Source: JAPWJZ01 sp964575605 | GTDB taxonomy: Bacteria; Pseudomonadota; Alphaproteobacteria; Micavibrionales; UBA2020 | DNA: 64,000 nt | NCBI GenBank assembly: GCA_964575605.1 | Contig: CAZNRN010000007.1 | Coordinates: forward strand, 62,001-126,000 | Reading direction: 5' to 3' | Shown: positions 42,167 to 50,175 of the stretch, piece by piece | How positions within the stretch are numbered: position 1 is the stretch's first letter | How the letters are laid out: each line of letters opens with the position of its first letter | Program-made: the position numbers and the translations under genes | Notes under the pieces: model-generated | The model's input: the letters and a program-made list of their open reading frames with translations, nothing else | Told to the model about the DNA's origin: nothing | The model's database searches: none

Positions 42167-43483
42167 CTATTTAGAAGGCTTTTTTGTCTTGGCCTTGCTG
42201 TCCTTCTTAGATTTCTTCTTAGTTGTTTTCGTTTCTTTCTTCTTAGGCTTCATCACGTTTATGGCAGCGGTATCAATGGCATTAGCCAGATGCCGTGCAT
42301 AGTATTTCTCGATCATCTCGACACTAGTACGGCAGTTTTTAGCTACCTGATAAATGTCTGCCCCCTCCAGCAAGCGAAGGCAGATATAGGTGTGGCGCAA
42401 GCTGTAGCAAGTTCGCATGTGACCGTCGCGGTCAAACTTCATGTCTAATTCTTCCTTCCCGAGAACTTGGTTCATCATTTCACGGGGAGTCTTGCCAAAT
42501 ATTAACTGGTTAGGCTGTAGGTTTTTGCGGTCGCGTATCCGCTCAAAGGGGAACACAGCTCCTGGCATGGATTTGCAGTAGCCGACCCCACGCTTCCCGC
42601 GCACTTCGATTTCAAGGATGGTTTCTTTGGTATCGGCATCCTTGACGATTTTAACGTCGCGCAATTCAAGACGCGCAGATTCATCAGGGCGCAAGCCCGT
42701 ATTTCCCATGAACAGAACGTAGTCATGGAAATTCTCGCAAACGTCTTTCCAGCGAGGATTAGGGGGATTATCGGCGCGCTTCCGCGTATGCTCATATAAC
42801 TTCTGATATTCTTCAGGGCTAAACCATGCCCTGTGTTCAATCTTGCCGGATTGCTTATAGGGAGCAGACATATCCGGCACAGCGTCAATCCAGCCTTTGC
42901 GGTTGGCTAGTTTCAGGAGTTGACGCAAGGTTACTATCTCGCCATGCAGCGTAGCGCGGGCGGGTTTCTTCGGCTTCCCTTCCTTGTCTGTTCGTGAGGT
43001 CTGACGATGGGCGCGATACTCCTGCACCATTCCGGCGGTAACATCGGCAATGGGAGTATCCCCAAAGAACGGGAGAAGATGGACTTTGATTTGGTCTTGC
43101 TTGGAGTCAACATAGGCTTCGCTGCGCTCCCCAAGGGTGATTGCTTCGTATTCTTTCTTGAATATCTCCGTCACATAACGGAAGGAAACCCCGTTTGAGG
43201 GGGTACGGCGGCGGCGATCTGTCGGGGCGGCATGGGGGGAAGCCACTTCCACAAGGCCATCCAGCAGGAGGGATGTTCCACCACGACGCTTGCGGCGGGA
43301 CTCTACATACAATTCCATATACCAATCCTTCGCAAAGGCTTTGGCATGTGAATAGCTTTCCTCTTTGGTGGTCTGCCTGTGATTACGTCCGTTGAAGAAG
43401 GCGGCACAGTGCCAATACTTAGAACCTTCACGTTTATATATGTGAAGTCGGCCATCCATCAATTTGTAGCTTTCGGCTTCCAT
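42167..43483 (-). CDS. int: Tyrosine recombinase (island integrase)
   Basis: This site-specific recombinase inserts and excises the island. The N-terminal part holds an arm-binding-like region and a core-binding SAM-like domain (IADVTAGMVQEYRAHRQTS). In the C-terminal catalytic domain the first Arg is in NTGLRPDESARLEL, the Lys lies around KRGVGYCKS, the second Arg is in YSLRHTYICLRL (the usual His of H-x-x-R is Tyr here) and the nucleophile is in MIEKYYARH. The C-terminus is a long Lys-rich tail. The gene starts about 110 bp inside the right att core and reads into the island. Confidence 0.93.
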   Translation of the reverse strand: MEAESYKLMDGRLHIYKREGSKYWHCAAFFNGRNHRQTTKEESYSHAKAFAKDWYMELYVESRRKRRGGTSLLLDGLVEVASPHAAPTDRRRRTPSNGVSFRYVTEIFKKEYEAITLGERSEAYVDSKQDQIKVHLLPFFGDTPIADVTAGMVQEYRAHRQTSRTDKEGKPKKPARATLHGEIVTLRQLLKLANRKGWIDAVPDMSAPYKQSGKIEHRAWFSPEEYQKLYEHTRKRADNPPNPRWKDVCENFHDYVLFMGNTGLRPDESARLELRDVKIVKDADTKETILEIEVRGKRGVGYCKSMPGAVFPFERIRDRKNLQPNQLIFGKTPREMMNQVLGKEELDMKFDRDGHMRTCYSLRHTYICLRLLEGADIYQVAKNCRTSVEMIEKYYARHLANAIDTAAINVMKPKKKETKTTKKKSKKDSKAKTKKPSK

Positions 43484-43499
43484 GTCTACCCCCTAAAAC

Positions 43500-43518
43500 T
43501 GTGTAAGACATGTGTAAC
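43500..43518 (+). repeat. Paired TGTGTAAG/TGTGTAAC repeats, possible integrase arm sites
   Basis: TGTGTAAG (43500-43507) and TGTGTAAC (43511-43518) lie between the integrase start and the right att core. They match the pair at 7834-7853 in sequence and spacing. They may also overlap the integrase promoter and let the integrase control itself. Confidence 0.5.
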
Positions 43519-43592
43519 TTTATCTGGTAATGGCTAGAAAGTCAACTATTTGTTTTTAAAGGTGTTTTTTCTAGTTTTGGTATATATCACTA

Positions 43593-43632
43593 GATTTTGA
43601 GTCAGGCGCGTCTACCATTTCACCACAGGGGC
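43593..43632 (-). pseudogene. 5' half of the disrupted tRNA-Leu(CAA), right end of the island
   Basis: On the minus strand this encodes the acceptor strand GCCCCTG (from 43632), the D arm (TGGTAGACGC), the anticodon stem CCTGA and the loop CTCAAAATC. After that the sequence becomes TAGTGATATATACC, which does not close the anticodon stem. The core is GATTTTGAGT (43593-43602). The D loop appears one base shorter than in the intact island tRNA (AAATGG against AAATTGG), which may be natural or may be decay. Confidence 0.85.
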
Positions 43633-43732
43633 ACGTGTGGAAATATGGACTTTGGCGTGCTCGGCGTCAATCAAAATCATATAGTTATGGTAATATTGTG
43701 GTCGCGGCCGCACCATGGTACATACAGCTATC

Positions 43733-44323
43733 ATGATGAAACTTATCCGAAAACTCTATGACTGGACCATCCGCCTCTCGGCGCACCGGCACGCCACATG
43801 GGCGCTGGCCGGGGTTTCTTTTGCCGAGAGCTCGATCTTCCCCATCCCGCCCGACGTGATGCTCATCCCCATGTGCCTCGCCGACCGCAAAAAGTCGCTC
43901 TATTACGCGACGGTCTGCACGGTGTCGTCGGTTATCGGCGGGCTTGCGGGCTATGCCATCGGTTACTTCGCTTACGAAACAATCGGCAGCCATATCGTTG
44001 AAATATACGGGCTCGGCCACAAGTTCGACGAGATGAAAGGGACATTTGATCAGTACGGCGGCTGGATTATCCTTGCCAAGGGAATGACGCCCATCCCGTT
44101 CAAGATACTCACCATCCTTTCGGGTGTGCTGCACCTAAGCCTGCCTGTGTTCATTATTTCGTCGATCGGCGCGCGGGCGATGCGGTTTTACCTCGTTGCG
44201 GCCCTGCTGTGGAAATTCGGGGAGCCGATACGGAGCTTTATCGAAAAGTATTTGGGCTGGCTGACGCTCGCCTTCCTGCTACTCTTGATTGGTGGGTTTG
44301 TCGCGCTAAAATATTACCTATGA
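43733..44323 (+). CDS. YqaA/DedA-like membrane protein
   Basis: This inner-membrane protein of the VTT/SNARE-associated family is related to YqaA. Family motifs are LYDWTIRLSAHRHATWALAG near the start, FAESSIFPIPPDVMLIP (the conserved Glu and Pro-rich re-entrant region) and ILTILSGVLHLSLPVF. Related DedA proteins move or flip lipids; the substrate of YqaA is unknown. The start is taken at an ATG at 43733 because homologues begin near this point; a neighbouring ATG at 43736 is equally possible. The stop overlaps dsbB as ATGA. This is the first host gene right of the island. Confidence 0.87.
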   Translation: MMKLIRKLYDWTIRLSAHRHATWALAGVSFAESSIFPIPPDVMLIPMCLADRKKSLYYATVCTVSSVIGGLAGYAIGYFAYETIGSHIVEIYGLGHKFDEMKGTFDQYGGWIILAKGMTPIPFKILTILSGVLHLSLPVFIISSIGARAMRFYLVAALLWKFGEPIRSFIEKYLGWLTLAFLLLLIGGFVALKYYL

Positions 44324-44847
44324 ACATGAAAAAGCTTTGCGATTTCTTCTGCCAGCAAAAAAACCTCGCGCTGTTCGTAACGGCAGCGAGCGCGGGCGCA
44401 ATTGGTTTTGCCTGGACGCTGCAATACGGGTTCAACAAACTGCCCTGCCCGCTCTGCTATTACCAGCGCTATCCATACTTCGCCAATATAGCCATCGGTA
44501 TTCTGGCCGTTGCACTGGCGAAAAAAGCGCCGAAGATTGCGCACTTCCTGCTGCTATTGGCCGCGCTGGTCTTTCTTGGCGGGGCGGGTATTGCGATGTT
44601 TCACATCGGCGTTGAACATGGCTGGTGGGAAGGCCTTTCCACCTGCGGCGCTGGCATTGGCCCGCCAGTCGGCGCGACAATTGAAGAACTGAAGGAGTAT
44701 TTCAGTAAAGCGCCAATTGTGGATTGCCGTGTGCCAGGTTGGAGCCTGTTCGGCGTGTCGATGACGGAGCAGAATTTAATCTTTTCACTTTTTCTTTCCA
44801 GCTTCACGTTTTTCCACGCCATAAGGGGCGCAAGGGTAGCTAAATGA
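44320..44847 (+). CDS. dsbB: Disulfide bond formation protein B
   Basis: This inner-membrane protein re-oxidises DsbA and passes electrons to quinone. Four membrane segments are visible. The first periplasmic Cys pair is in LPCPLCYYQRYPY and the second pair is in STCGAG and IVDCRVPG, as in the family. The start is fixed by a 4-base overlap with the upstream YqaA-like gene and the stop overlaps the MAPEG gene in the same way. The length (175 aa) is normal. Confidence 0.93.
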   Translation: MNMKKLCDFFCQQKNLALFVTAASAGAIGFAWTLQYGFNKLPCPLCYYQRYPYFANIAIGILAVALAKKAPKIAHFLLLLAALVFLGGAGIAMFHIGVEHGWWEGLSTCGAGIGPPVGATIEELKEYFSKAPIVDCRVPGWSLFGVSMTEQNLIFSLFLSSFTFFHAIRGARVAK

Positions 44848-45245
44848 CATTGCCGCATATCGTCCCCGTCTACGCCGGCCTACTGGGCCTGATGCTGGTC
44901 GCGCTGTCGTGGCGCATCATGCGCATGCGGGCACGGCTGGAAATCATGGTGGGCGACGGCGCCGACCGCGACCTGAACGTCGCAGTGCGTATGCAGGGCA
45001 ACTTCATCGAATACGTGCCCATGGCGCTTATGCTACTCTATTTCAACGAGGCCGTCGGCTGGAGCCCATATATCATCCACGGCCTTGCGCTGATCCTCCT
45101 TATCGCGCGCGTTGCGCATGTGCACGGTATGAGCCGCGAGAATGCGATGGGCAAGGGCCGCAGGCTTGGCGCGCGCATGACCTTCGCCGTCATCATTGTT
45201 TCCTCGCTGATGTGCATGATCTCCAGCTTTATGGTGGTGCACTGA
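44844..45245 (+). CDS. MAPEG-family membrane protein
   Basis: The 133-aa protein has four membrane segments and the MAPEG signature RMQGNFIEYVPMALMLL with the downstream ARVAHVHGMSRE. Family members include microsomal glutathione transferases and eicosanoid enzymes; bacterial forms are mostly uncharacterised and may use glutathione with lipid peroxides or electrophiles. It is coupled to dsbB (ATGA) and to the ankyrin gene (TGATG). Confidence 0.9.
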   Translation: MTLPHIVPVYAGLLGLMLVALSWRIMRMRARLEIMVGDGADRDLNVAVRMQGNFIEYVPMALMLLYFNEAVGWSPYIIHGLALILLIARVAHVHGMSRENAMGKGRRLGARMTFAVIIVSSLMCMISSFMVVH

Positions 45246-46108
45246 TGGGCCTCTCGAAATTCGCGGGCGGCGGCAGCGGCCAGAACCTCTCCCCTGAAAA
45301 ACTTACCGAGATGCTGGTGCAGGCGATTTTAAAAAACGACGCCCGCGCCATTGCCAGCGTCATCACGCAGGGCGCGAACCTGACGCTCAGTGATTCAAAG
45401 GGAAACACGCCACTCGTCATCGCCGCCACCGACCCGCGCGAGCATGGCGCGATGCAGGCGCTGCTGGCCGCGCAGGCAAACCCTAACCTGCCCTCCGCCA
45501 ATGGAAAGCTGCCACTGCATTCCGTACTGCGCATGAAGGAAGAAAAAATCATGCCCGCCGCGATCAAAATGCTGCTGGATGCCAAGGCCGATGTGAACCT
45601 CGTCGAATACCGCCCCGAACAGCCCGGCATGACTCCGCTGCAGGTGGCCGGGGCGGCCGAGCGCAGCGACAAGATCATGGAAATACTTCTCAACGCCGGC
45701 GGCGACCCGCGCCTGGGCGAAGATGCGACGGCCGACCGCCTCTCCCCCCTCCATATCCTTGCACGGCAAGGACGCTATCCGCTGCTGGAACTGGCCTTCG
45801 CCAAGGGCGTACCTATCGACCATCCCGATTACGGCGGCCGCACCTGCCTGATGTGGGCCGCGCGATCGGGCGCTTCGCGCACGATCGAGATGCTGCTCGA
45901 AAACGGCGCCGACCCGATGCTGAAGGACAAAGCCGGCCACGATGTCCTCGCCCATGCCAAAGGTGCGCCGCCCGATGTCGACACCCGTCCTATTATAAAG
46001 GCCATCACCAAGGCGTCGAAGGACTACGGCCTGCGCAAGGAAGTAAAAGATCTTCGCGACGAGGTCGATGAATTAAAACATACGGTTGAAGACGCCAAAA
46101 AGGCCTAA
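45245..46108 (+). CDS. Ankyrin-repeat protein
   Basis: The ATG overlaps the MAPEG stop as TGATG, giving 287 aa. Ankyrin units are visible from about residue 45 (GNTPLVIAATDPREHGAMQA, MTPLQVAGAAERSDKIMEIL, LSPLHILARQGRYPLLELA, RTCLMWAARSGASRTIEMLL) with five to six repeats in all. It ends with a charged coiled coil (VKDLRDEVDELKHTVEDA). There is no signal peptide. Such proteins mediate protein contacts; the partner is unknown. It ends the four-gene operon starting with the YqaA-like gene. Confidence 0.9.
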   Translation: MGLSKFAGGGSGQNLSPEKLTEMLVQAILKNDARAIASVITQGANLTLSDSKGNTPLVIAATDPREHGAMQALLAAQANPNLPSANGKLPLHSVLRMKEEKIMPAAIKMLLDAKADVNLVEYRPEQPGMTPLQVAGAAERSDKIMEILLNAGGDPRLGEDATADRLSPLHILARQGRYPLLELAFAKGVPIDHPDYGGRTCLMWAARSGASRTIEMLLENGADPMLKDKAGHDVLAHAKGAPPDVDTRPIIKAITKASKDYGLRKEVKDLRDEVDELKHTVEDAKKA

Positions 46109-46198
46109 AAACCCCCGTTTTGCTGCCCCGCTTCATTTTTCATTAACTTTTTTGCCATAAGATACAATTAGTATTTTAAGGTCTAAAAGGAGCTGTGC

Positions 46199-46651
46199 TT
46201 GGGCAAGACTTACGACGATGATCCTTATAACCGCGGCGCCAAGGCGCCTGCGATCGGGCCTACGGGGCCCAGCCACGCCGAAGGACGCCATATGGACAAT
46301 ATGTATGCGCACTTTGGCAACAATGAAGCGCCGCCTCCTGAAAGAAAGCCGACGATCCTGGAAAAAACCCTGATCGGCCTCACCAAGATGGATCCCGATA
46401 TGGCCGCCGAAACGGCAAAGGCGATGACCGTCCTGATGGGCCGCGTGATGGACCAGCAGTATTCCAGTGGTGACGAGCTGGCACAGAAACAAAAAGGTGT
46501 CGTGCAGACCTTCCTCTTCGATAAGAAGGCAAGCCCAGCCACGCTCGACGTCATCATGCAGACTACCGTCGAGGCCGTCACCGGAGAACCTTATAAAGCG
46601 CCGACGTCTTCGGCACCTACCGTCAACCCCAACGCGCCGAAGGTAAAATGA
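46199..46651 (+). CDS. Hypothetical soluble protein, TTG start
   Basis: AAGGAG six to seven bases before a TTG at 46199 supports this start. The protein of 150 aa has a disordered N-terminus, a helical middle (KPTILEKTLIGLTKMDPDMA) and a Pro/Ala-rich end. No known motif is seen. Its stop overlaps a 36-aa gene as ATGA. Structural or cell-biology roles cannot be guessed. Confidence 0.62.
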   Translation: MGKTYDDDPYNRGAKAPAIGPTGPSHAEGRHMDNMYAHFGNNEAPPPERKPTILEKTLIGLTKMDPDMAAETAKAMTVLMGRVMDQQYSSGDELAQKQKGVVQTFLFDKKASPATLDVIMQTTVEAVTGEPYKAPTSSAPTVNPNAPKVK

Positions 46652-46758
46652 CAGTTATCGCTGCTGCAACGCTTGCCGTTATCACGCTGATCGCCGCCGC
46701 TAAAAACCGCCCGGAGCAGAAAAAAGTGACCGTGCGCGTCAAGAAGCAACGCCGCTGA
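46648..46758 (+). CDS. 36-aa single-pass membrane peptide
   Basis: An ATG overlapping the previous stop (ATGA) opens a short frame: a hydrophobic segment (MTVIAAATLAVITLIAAA) followed by a strongly basic tail (KVTVRVKKQRR). The 'positive-inside' pattern suggests an inner-membrane peptide with a cytoplasmic tail. It ends directly before the convergent stop of the next gene. Its function is unknown. Confidence 0.5.
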   Translation: MTVIAAATLAVITLIAAAKNRPEQKKVTVRVKKQRR

Positions 46759-47457
46759 TCAGGCCGCCGCTTTCCTTACATAGGGCTTGCTGAGTTCCAG
46801 CACCTTGCGCACCTTGGCGAGGTCGAATTTATCGTCCGTGCGTACGCCCGTTTCCATGTCTATCCATGTTTCGTAGTTGGGCGCGACCTTGGCGATCGTC
46901 TCAAGGTTGGCAACGACGTTGTCGGGGCGCAGGCCGCCGGCATAGCCGCAGAAATGCCCGGGCAGCGGTGCGTCCCAGCTGTCGGGGCTGATGCCCCTGC
47001 CTGCCGATTCATCGAACAGCACGGCATGGTTCTGTATGCCCCGGAACAGCGGCAGCAGGCCTTTTTTCTCTTTCCCGTACTGGACGATGAATTGCCACTG
47101 CGGATTGTCGCGCACGCGTTTCACCAACTCGTCGGGGTCGTACTTGCCCTCGACCTCGCCGAATTTCAGGTTCAGCTGGATGCGCTTAAATCCTGCCATG
47201 GCAGCGAAGATACCCGCATCGCCGTTGATAAACCCCAGCAGCGCAGCATCGCAAAGGTGCATGGCGGTGTTGAGATTGCCAGCAAGGCCGGAGAATTTCT
47301 TGATCCAGGCCAGAGTCGGGAAACGAGGCGTGCCCGCACGCGCTGGCAGCAGCAGAATAGCCCATTCGGCAAAGGGAAATTCTTTCGACAGGTCGACAAG
47401 ATTCTGGGGGTCGACGGCATCGTCTGCGCCTGTAATCGAACAATATTTTATATGCAT
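46759..47457 (-). CDS. TrpF-like TIM-barrel protein
   Basis: The 232-aa protein resembles phosphoribosylanthranilate isomerase. It has a Cys near the N-terminus (IKYCSIT, in the place of the TrpF catalytic Cys), HFCGYAGGLRPDNVVANLET in the phosphate-binding position and IDMETGVRTDD near the end, like the DxSSGVE of TrpF. The rest is diverged and no other trp gene is near, so it may be a paralogue with a different substrate. It stands alone on the minus strand. Confidence 0.5.
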   Translation of the reverse strand: MHIKYCSITGADDAVDPQNLVDLSKEFPFAEWAILLLPARAGTPRFPTLAWIKKFSGLAGNLNTAMHLCDAALLGFINGDAGIFAAMAGFKRIQLNLKFGEVEGKYDPDELVKRVRDNPQWQFIVQYGKEKKGLLPLFRGIQNHAVLFDESAGRGISPDSWDAPLPGHFCGYAGGLRPDNVVANLETIAKVAPNYETWIDMETGVRTDDKFDLAKVRKVLELSKPYVRKAAA

Positions 47458-47647
47458 GTCCCCTCCTATCCGGCTGATGGACCAAGATTAAACAATATAA
47501 CGCCAAGGGGTTAATCAATTTTTAACATACTTTTAATATATTATGGGATATAATTAATAATCAGTTACGCATGGGGTACTATGTGGATTTGGTGCCCGGG
47601 CCTAGCTGATTGTGGTGTGTCATTAGATATTATTAGGGTGTGTGCAA

Positions 47648-49897
47648 ATGGCAGGCAAAGACAAGAAACCGGTAGGCGCAGAGAACGACGAAACCGCGAA
47701 GCCGGAAACGCTCGAACAGGTGCAGGCCGCGAAATTTGAGCCGCCTAAAGCGCCCGAAGCCCCCGAAGGCGAAGACAGCTTTACCAAACAGATGACGTTC
47801 GGCCAGAAGACCTATGACCAGCAGATGAAGGTCGAGGGCGCTTTTGCCGGACTGAACCGCACCGACGAAATTTCCCAGCTTGGCGGCGCCTCCAAGACTG
47901 AGGTCGACCTCGCCCAGATGAAAATTTTCTCGACCGAGCGCATCGGCGACGAATTGTATGCGGCCATCGAGCGCGGCGACACGACCAAGGTCGAAAGCCT
48001 TGCGGGCATGAACTCCGACCGCCGCATGACCGAAGCGCAGATCCTCGTCCTCCTGAAGGCGAAACGCGCCCATGAAGAAGAAGAGCAGATCCGCCATTCT
48101 CAGCAGATGGCATTCCTTGCGCAGGAACAGGCTGAGGAAGAGAAGAGCAAGAAAAAAGTCGATGATGACGAAAATTATGACGACACGCTTTACACCAATA
48201 ACCTATCCACGGCCGATAACCAGGCCGGCATGTACGCCGCACCGACCCAGGACTTCTCGCGCTGCGGGTTTAACGAAGACGGCAGCTATAACGACAGCTG
48301 GGGTGGTACATATAATACGGATGGTACGTATACCGACGAAAATGGCGGCACGCTTTCTGCGGATGGCCGCTACACCAAACCGGATGGCAGTTGGGAAATG
48401 CTGGATGGCACGAATTATAATCCGGCAGAAGGGGTTATCAATATCGAGACACCTGCCACGGCCCCGCCCGCTTCGACTCCTGGCAGCACTCCCGCAGCCG
48501 CGCCTCCGCAAAGTACAGCTGTAAAGCTGGAAACGCAGGGCGAAGCGCAGGGTAGTGTCGCGACGATGATCGCGAACCAAATTAGCCTTGAACAGAACAA
48601 TGGCACCCTCCCTACTTTCTCGCCACAGACCGGTGCCGCGAACGACGCACAAGGCGCGAAAGCGCCTGCTACAGGGACGGCCGGTACGACGGCCACCACG
48701 AATGCACAGGGCAACCCTGCTGCAACGGCCCGCGAACGTCTCGGCGTCAAGCCGCCGCTGATGGAACTCTCTCACGAACGCAAAGTCGCTACCGCGAAGA
48801 CGATTGACTCTATCTTTGCTGGCAACGAAAAAGAACAACGTTTGTTCATGCAGTGGAACCGTGCCCGCAACCAAGCAGTCGGCGATCTGGTAACGCACGG
48901 GAAGGGTGACGTCGCCCGTACGCAGATCACGATCGAAGACTATATTTCTTACAGGGAAAAAACGGCGACCACGCCGGAGGACAAGAAGGCTGTTGCTGAC
49001 ATGCGCAGCAAGTATGAGGCCATGCACGCCGCAAACGTTGCAAGCCTCACGCCTGCTGCAGGCCCGCAGAACGAATCTGTGGCGCTTCCGCAGAACCAGA
49101 CGCAGACTGCTGAAGCACAAGGTCAGGCGGCGAATGCCGTCGGCGTTAATGTCGCCAATCTTCAGGATACAACTGCTGCCGGAAGCACGGCAAACGCGAC
49201 GTCGGGCGTCGTTTATGACGAGTACGGCGGCTATTACGACGACAAAGGCGGCTATTACGACGAATTTGGCGGCTACTATGATGACAAAGGCGGCTATTAC
49301 GACGGTATGGGCGGTTATTACGCCAAGGATGGCGGTTATTACGACCCTAACGGCGGTTACCAATGGCCCGATGGCGCCTATGAAGACAAGTACGGCAACT
49401 ATGTTGATAAAGACGGCAATCTGTCCGCCAAGGACGGCACCTACCTCCCAAAAGAGGAAGGCAAGGACTTCAAGTGGATGCTGCGCGAGAATGCCAAGCA
49501 GGAAAACTCGGCAAACCCGTTCGATCCCGCTAATCCTTCGCCCCAGGCCGTGCAGACATTCCTCAACCAGCCGATGCCTGATTGGATGCAGCGCAAGCAA
49601 GCCCGCGAGGCGGCTGCGTCGCAGCCGACAACTGATACGCCTAACCCTGACGCTTCCAATGCGGGCACGACTGCAAGCACGACAACGCCCGTTACGCCTT
49701 CGACCGGAGCCAAGACTGGCGGAAATAACTACAAGGCTTCATCTTCCTTCTTCGCCTCGGGTGCTTACATTGACGATGCCGTGATTGCGTGGAATCCCCC
49801 TGTTTGGGATCCGGCTGCGCTTATCGGCACCTCGCCGCTCGACCAGAAGCCAATCCTTGGTGGCCCGTCGCTTGGCTCGCCTACGGCTAACGCCTAG
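47648..49897 (+). CDS. Large protein with tandem seven-residue Gly/Tyr repeats
   Basis: The ATG at 47648 has AGGG nine bases before it; a GTG two codons earlier is less likely. The 749-aa protein has no signal peptide or membrane segment. Residues about 212-259 form roughly seven heptads of the type G-x-Y-x-x-x-D (GSYNDSW, GGTYNTD, GTYTDEN). Residues about 527-603 form eleven heptads, the first six nearly perfect (GGYYDDK, GGYYDEF, GGYYDDK, GGYYDGM). Between and around them are Ala/Gln/Thr-rich linkers and a folded-looking segment near residue 385 (ERLGVKPPLMELSHERK). The family is unknown to me; the pattern suggests an adhesive or scaffold beta structure. Confidence 0.75.
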   Translation: MAGKDKKPVGAENDETAKPETLEQVQAAKFEPPKAPEAPEGEDSFTKQMTFGQKTYDQQMKVEGAFAGLNRTDEISQLGGASKTEVDLAQMKIFSTERIGDELYAAIERGDTTKVESLAGMNSDRRMTEAQILVLLKAKRAHEEEEQIRHSQQMAFLAQEQAEEEKSKKKVDDDENYDDTLYTNNLSTADNQAGMYAAPTQDFSRCGFNEDGSYNDSWGGTYNTDGTYTDENGGTLSADGRYTKPDGSWEMLDGTNYNPAEGVINIETPATAPPASTPGSTPAAAPPQSTAVKLETQGEAQGSVATMIANQISLEQNNGTLPTFSPQTGAANDAQGAKAPATGTAGTTATTNAQGNPAATARERLGVKPPLMELSHERKVATAKTIDSIFAGNEKEQRLFMQWNRARNQAVGDLVTHGKGDVARTQITIEDYISYREKTATTPEDKKAVADMRSKYEAMHAANVASLTPAAGPQNESVALPQNQTQTAEAQGQAANAVGVNVANLQDTTAAGSTANATSGVVYDEYGGYYDDKGGYYDEFGGYYDDKGGYYDGMGGYYAKDGGYYDPNGGYQWPDGAYEDKYGNYVDKDGNLSAKDGTYLPKEEGKDFKWMLRENAKQENSANPFDPANPSPQAVQTFLNQPMPDWMQRKQAREAAASQPTTDTPNPDASNAGTTASTTTPVTPSTGAKTGGNNYKASSSFFASGAYIDDAVIAWNPPVWDPAALIGTSPLDQKPILGGPSLGSPTANA

Positions 49898-49922
49898 ATT
49901 TCTGATTTTTCCGAATACTGAA

Positions 49923-49952
49923 AAGAGCCGCTCCAGCAATGGGGCGGTTCTT
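49923..49952 (+). terminator. Terminator after the heptad-repeat gene
   Basis: AAGAGCCGCTCC and GGGGCGGTTCTT pair with two G-U steps around a six-base loop and are followed by TTAATTT. It lies 25 bp after the stop codon. Confidence 0.7.
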
Positions 49953-50175
49953 TAATTTAAACCCCTATATTTTGATGCTGCACTGCATGTGTTTTTTCAT
50001 ATCCAAACTAAGGTTATGAATATTCATTATGTTTTGACTTTTAAAGTCATAAGCACAATTATAGCCCATCAGAATCAATAATAAAAAACGACGGTACCGA
50101 GGGAAAAAACCACCTGTCAAACGACGGGCGGAATGAGTCTATCGGTATCTTTTTTTAAAAAGAGGAAGGCTACAC

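Larger units (their letters stand above)
7775..43592. mobile_element. Mobilisable genomic island(s) inserted in tRNA-Leu(CAA)
   Basis: The ends are defined by the GATTTTGAGT core inside the broken tRNA-Leu halves at 7765-7774 and 43593-43602. A third core copy at 10108-10117 divides the region into a 2.3-kb element without an integrase and a 33.5-kb element. The larger one contains a tyrosine recombinase (42167-43483), a MobC-like protein and relaxase (31646-34002), an antirestriction protein, metal resistance, UmuDC and a replacement tRNA. No type IV coupling protein, mating-pore genes or replication gene are seen, so it is likely mobilised in trans. Base composition varies strongly inside it, as expected for stepwise assembly. 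Confidence 0.88.

Noticed and set aside
48203..49600. 465-codon open frame antisense to the heptad-repeat gene
   Set aside because: It is a mirror of the repetitive sense gene; the peptide has repeated Val/Ile runs produced by the repeats and no start signal.
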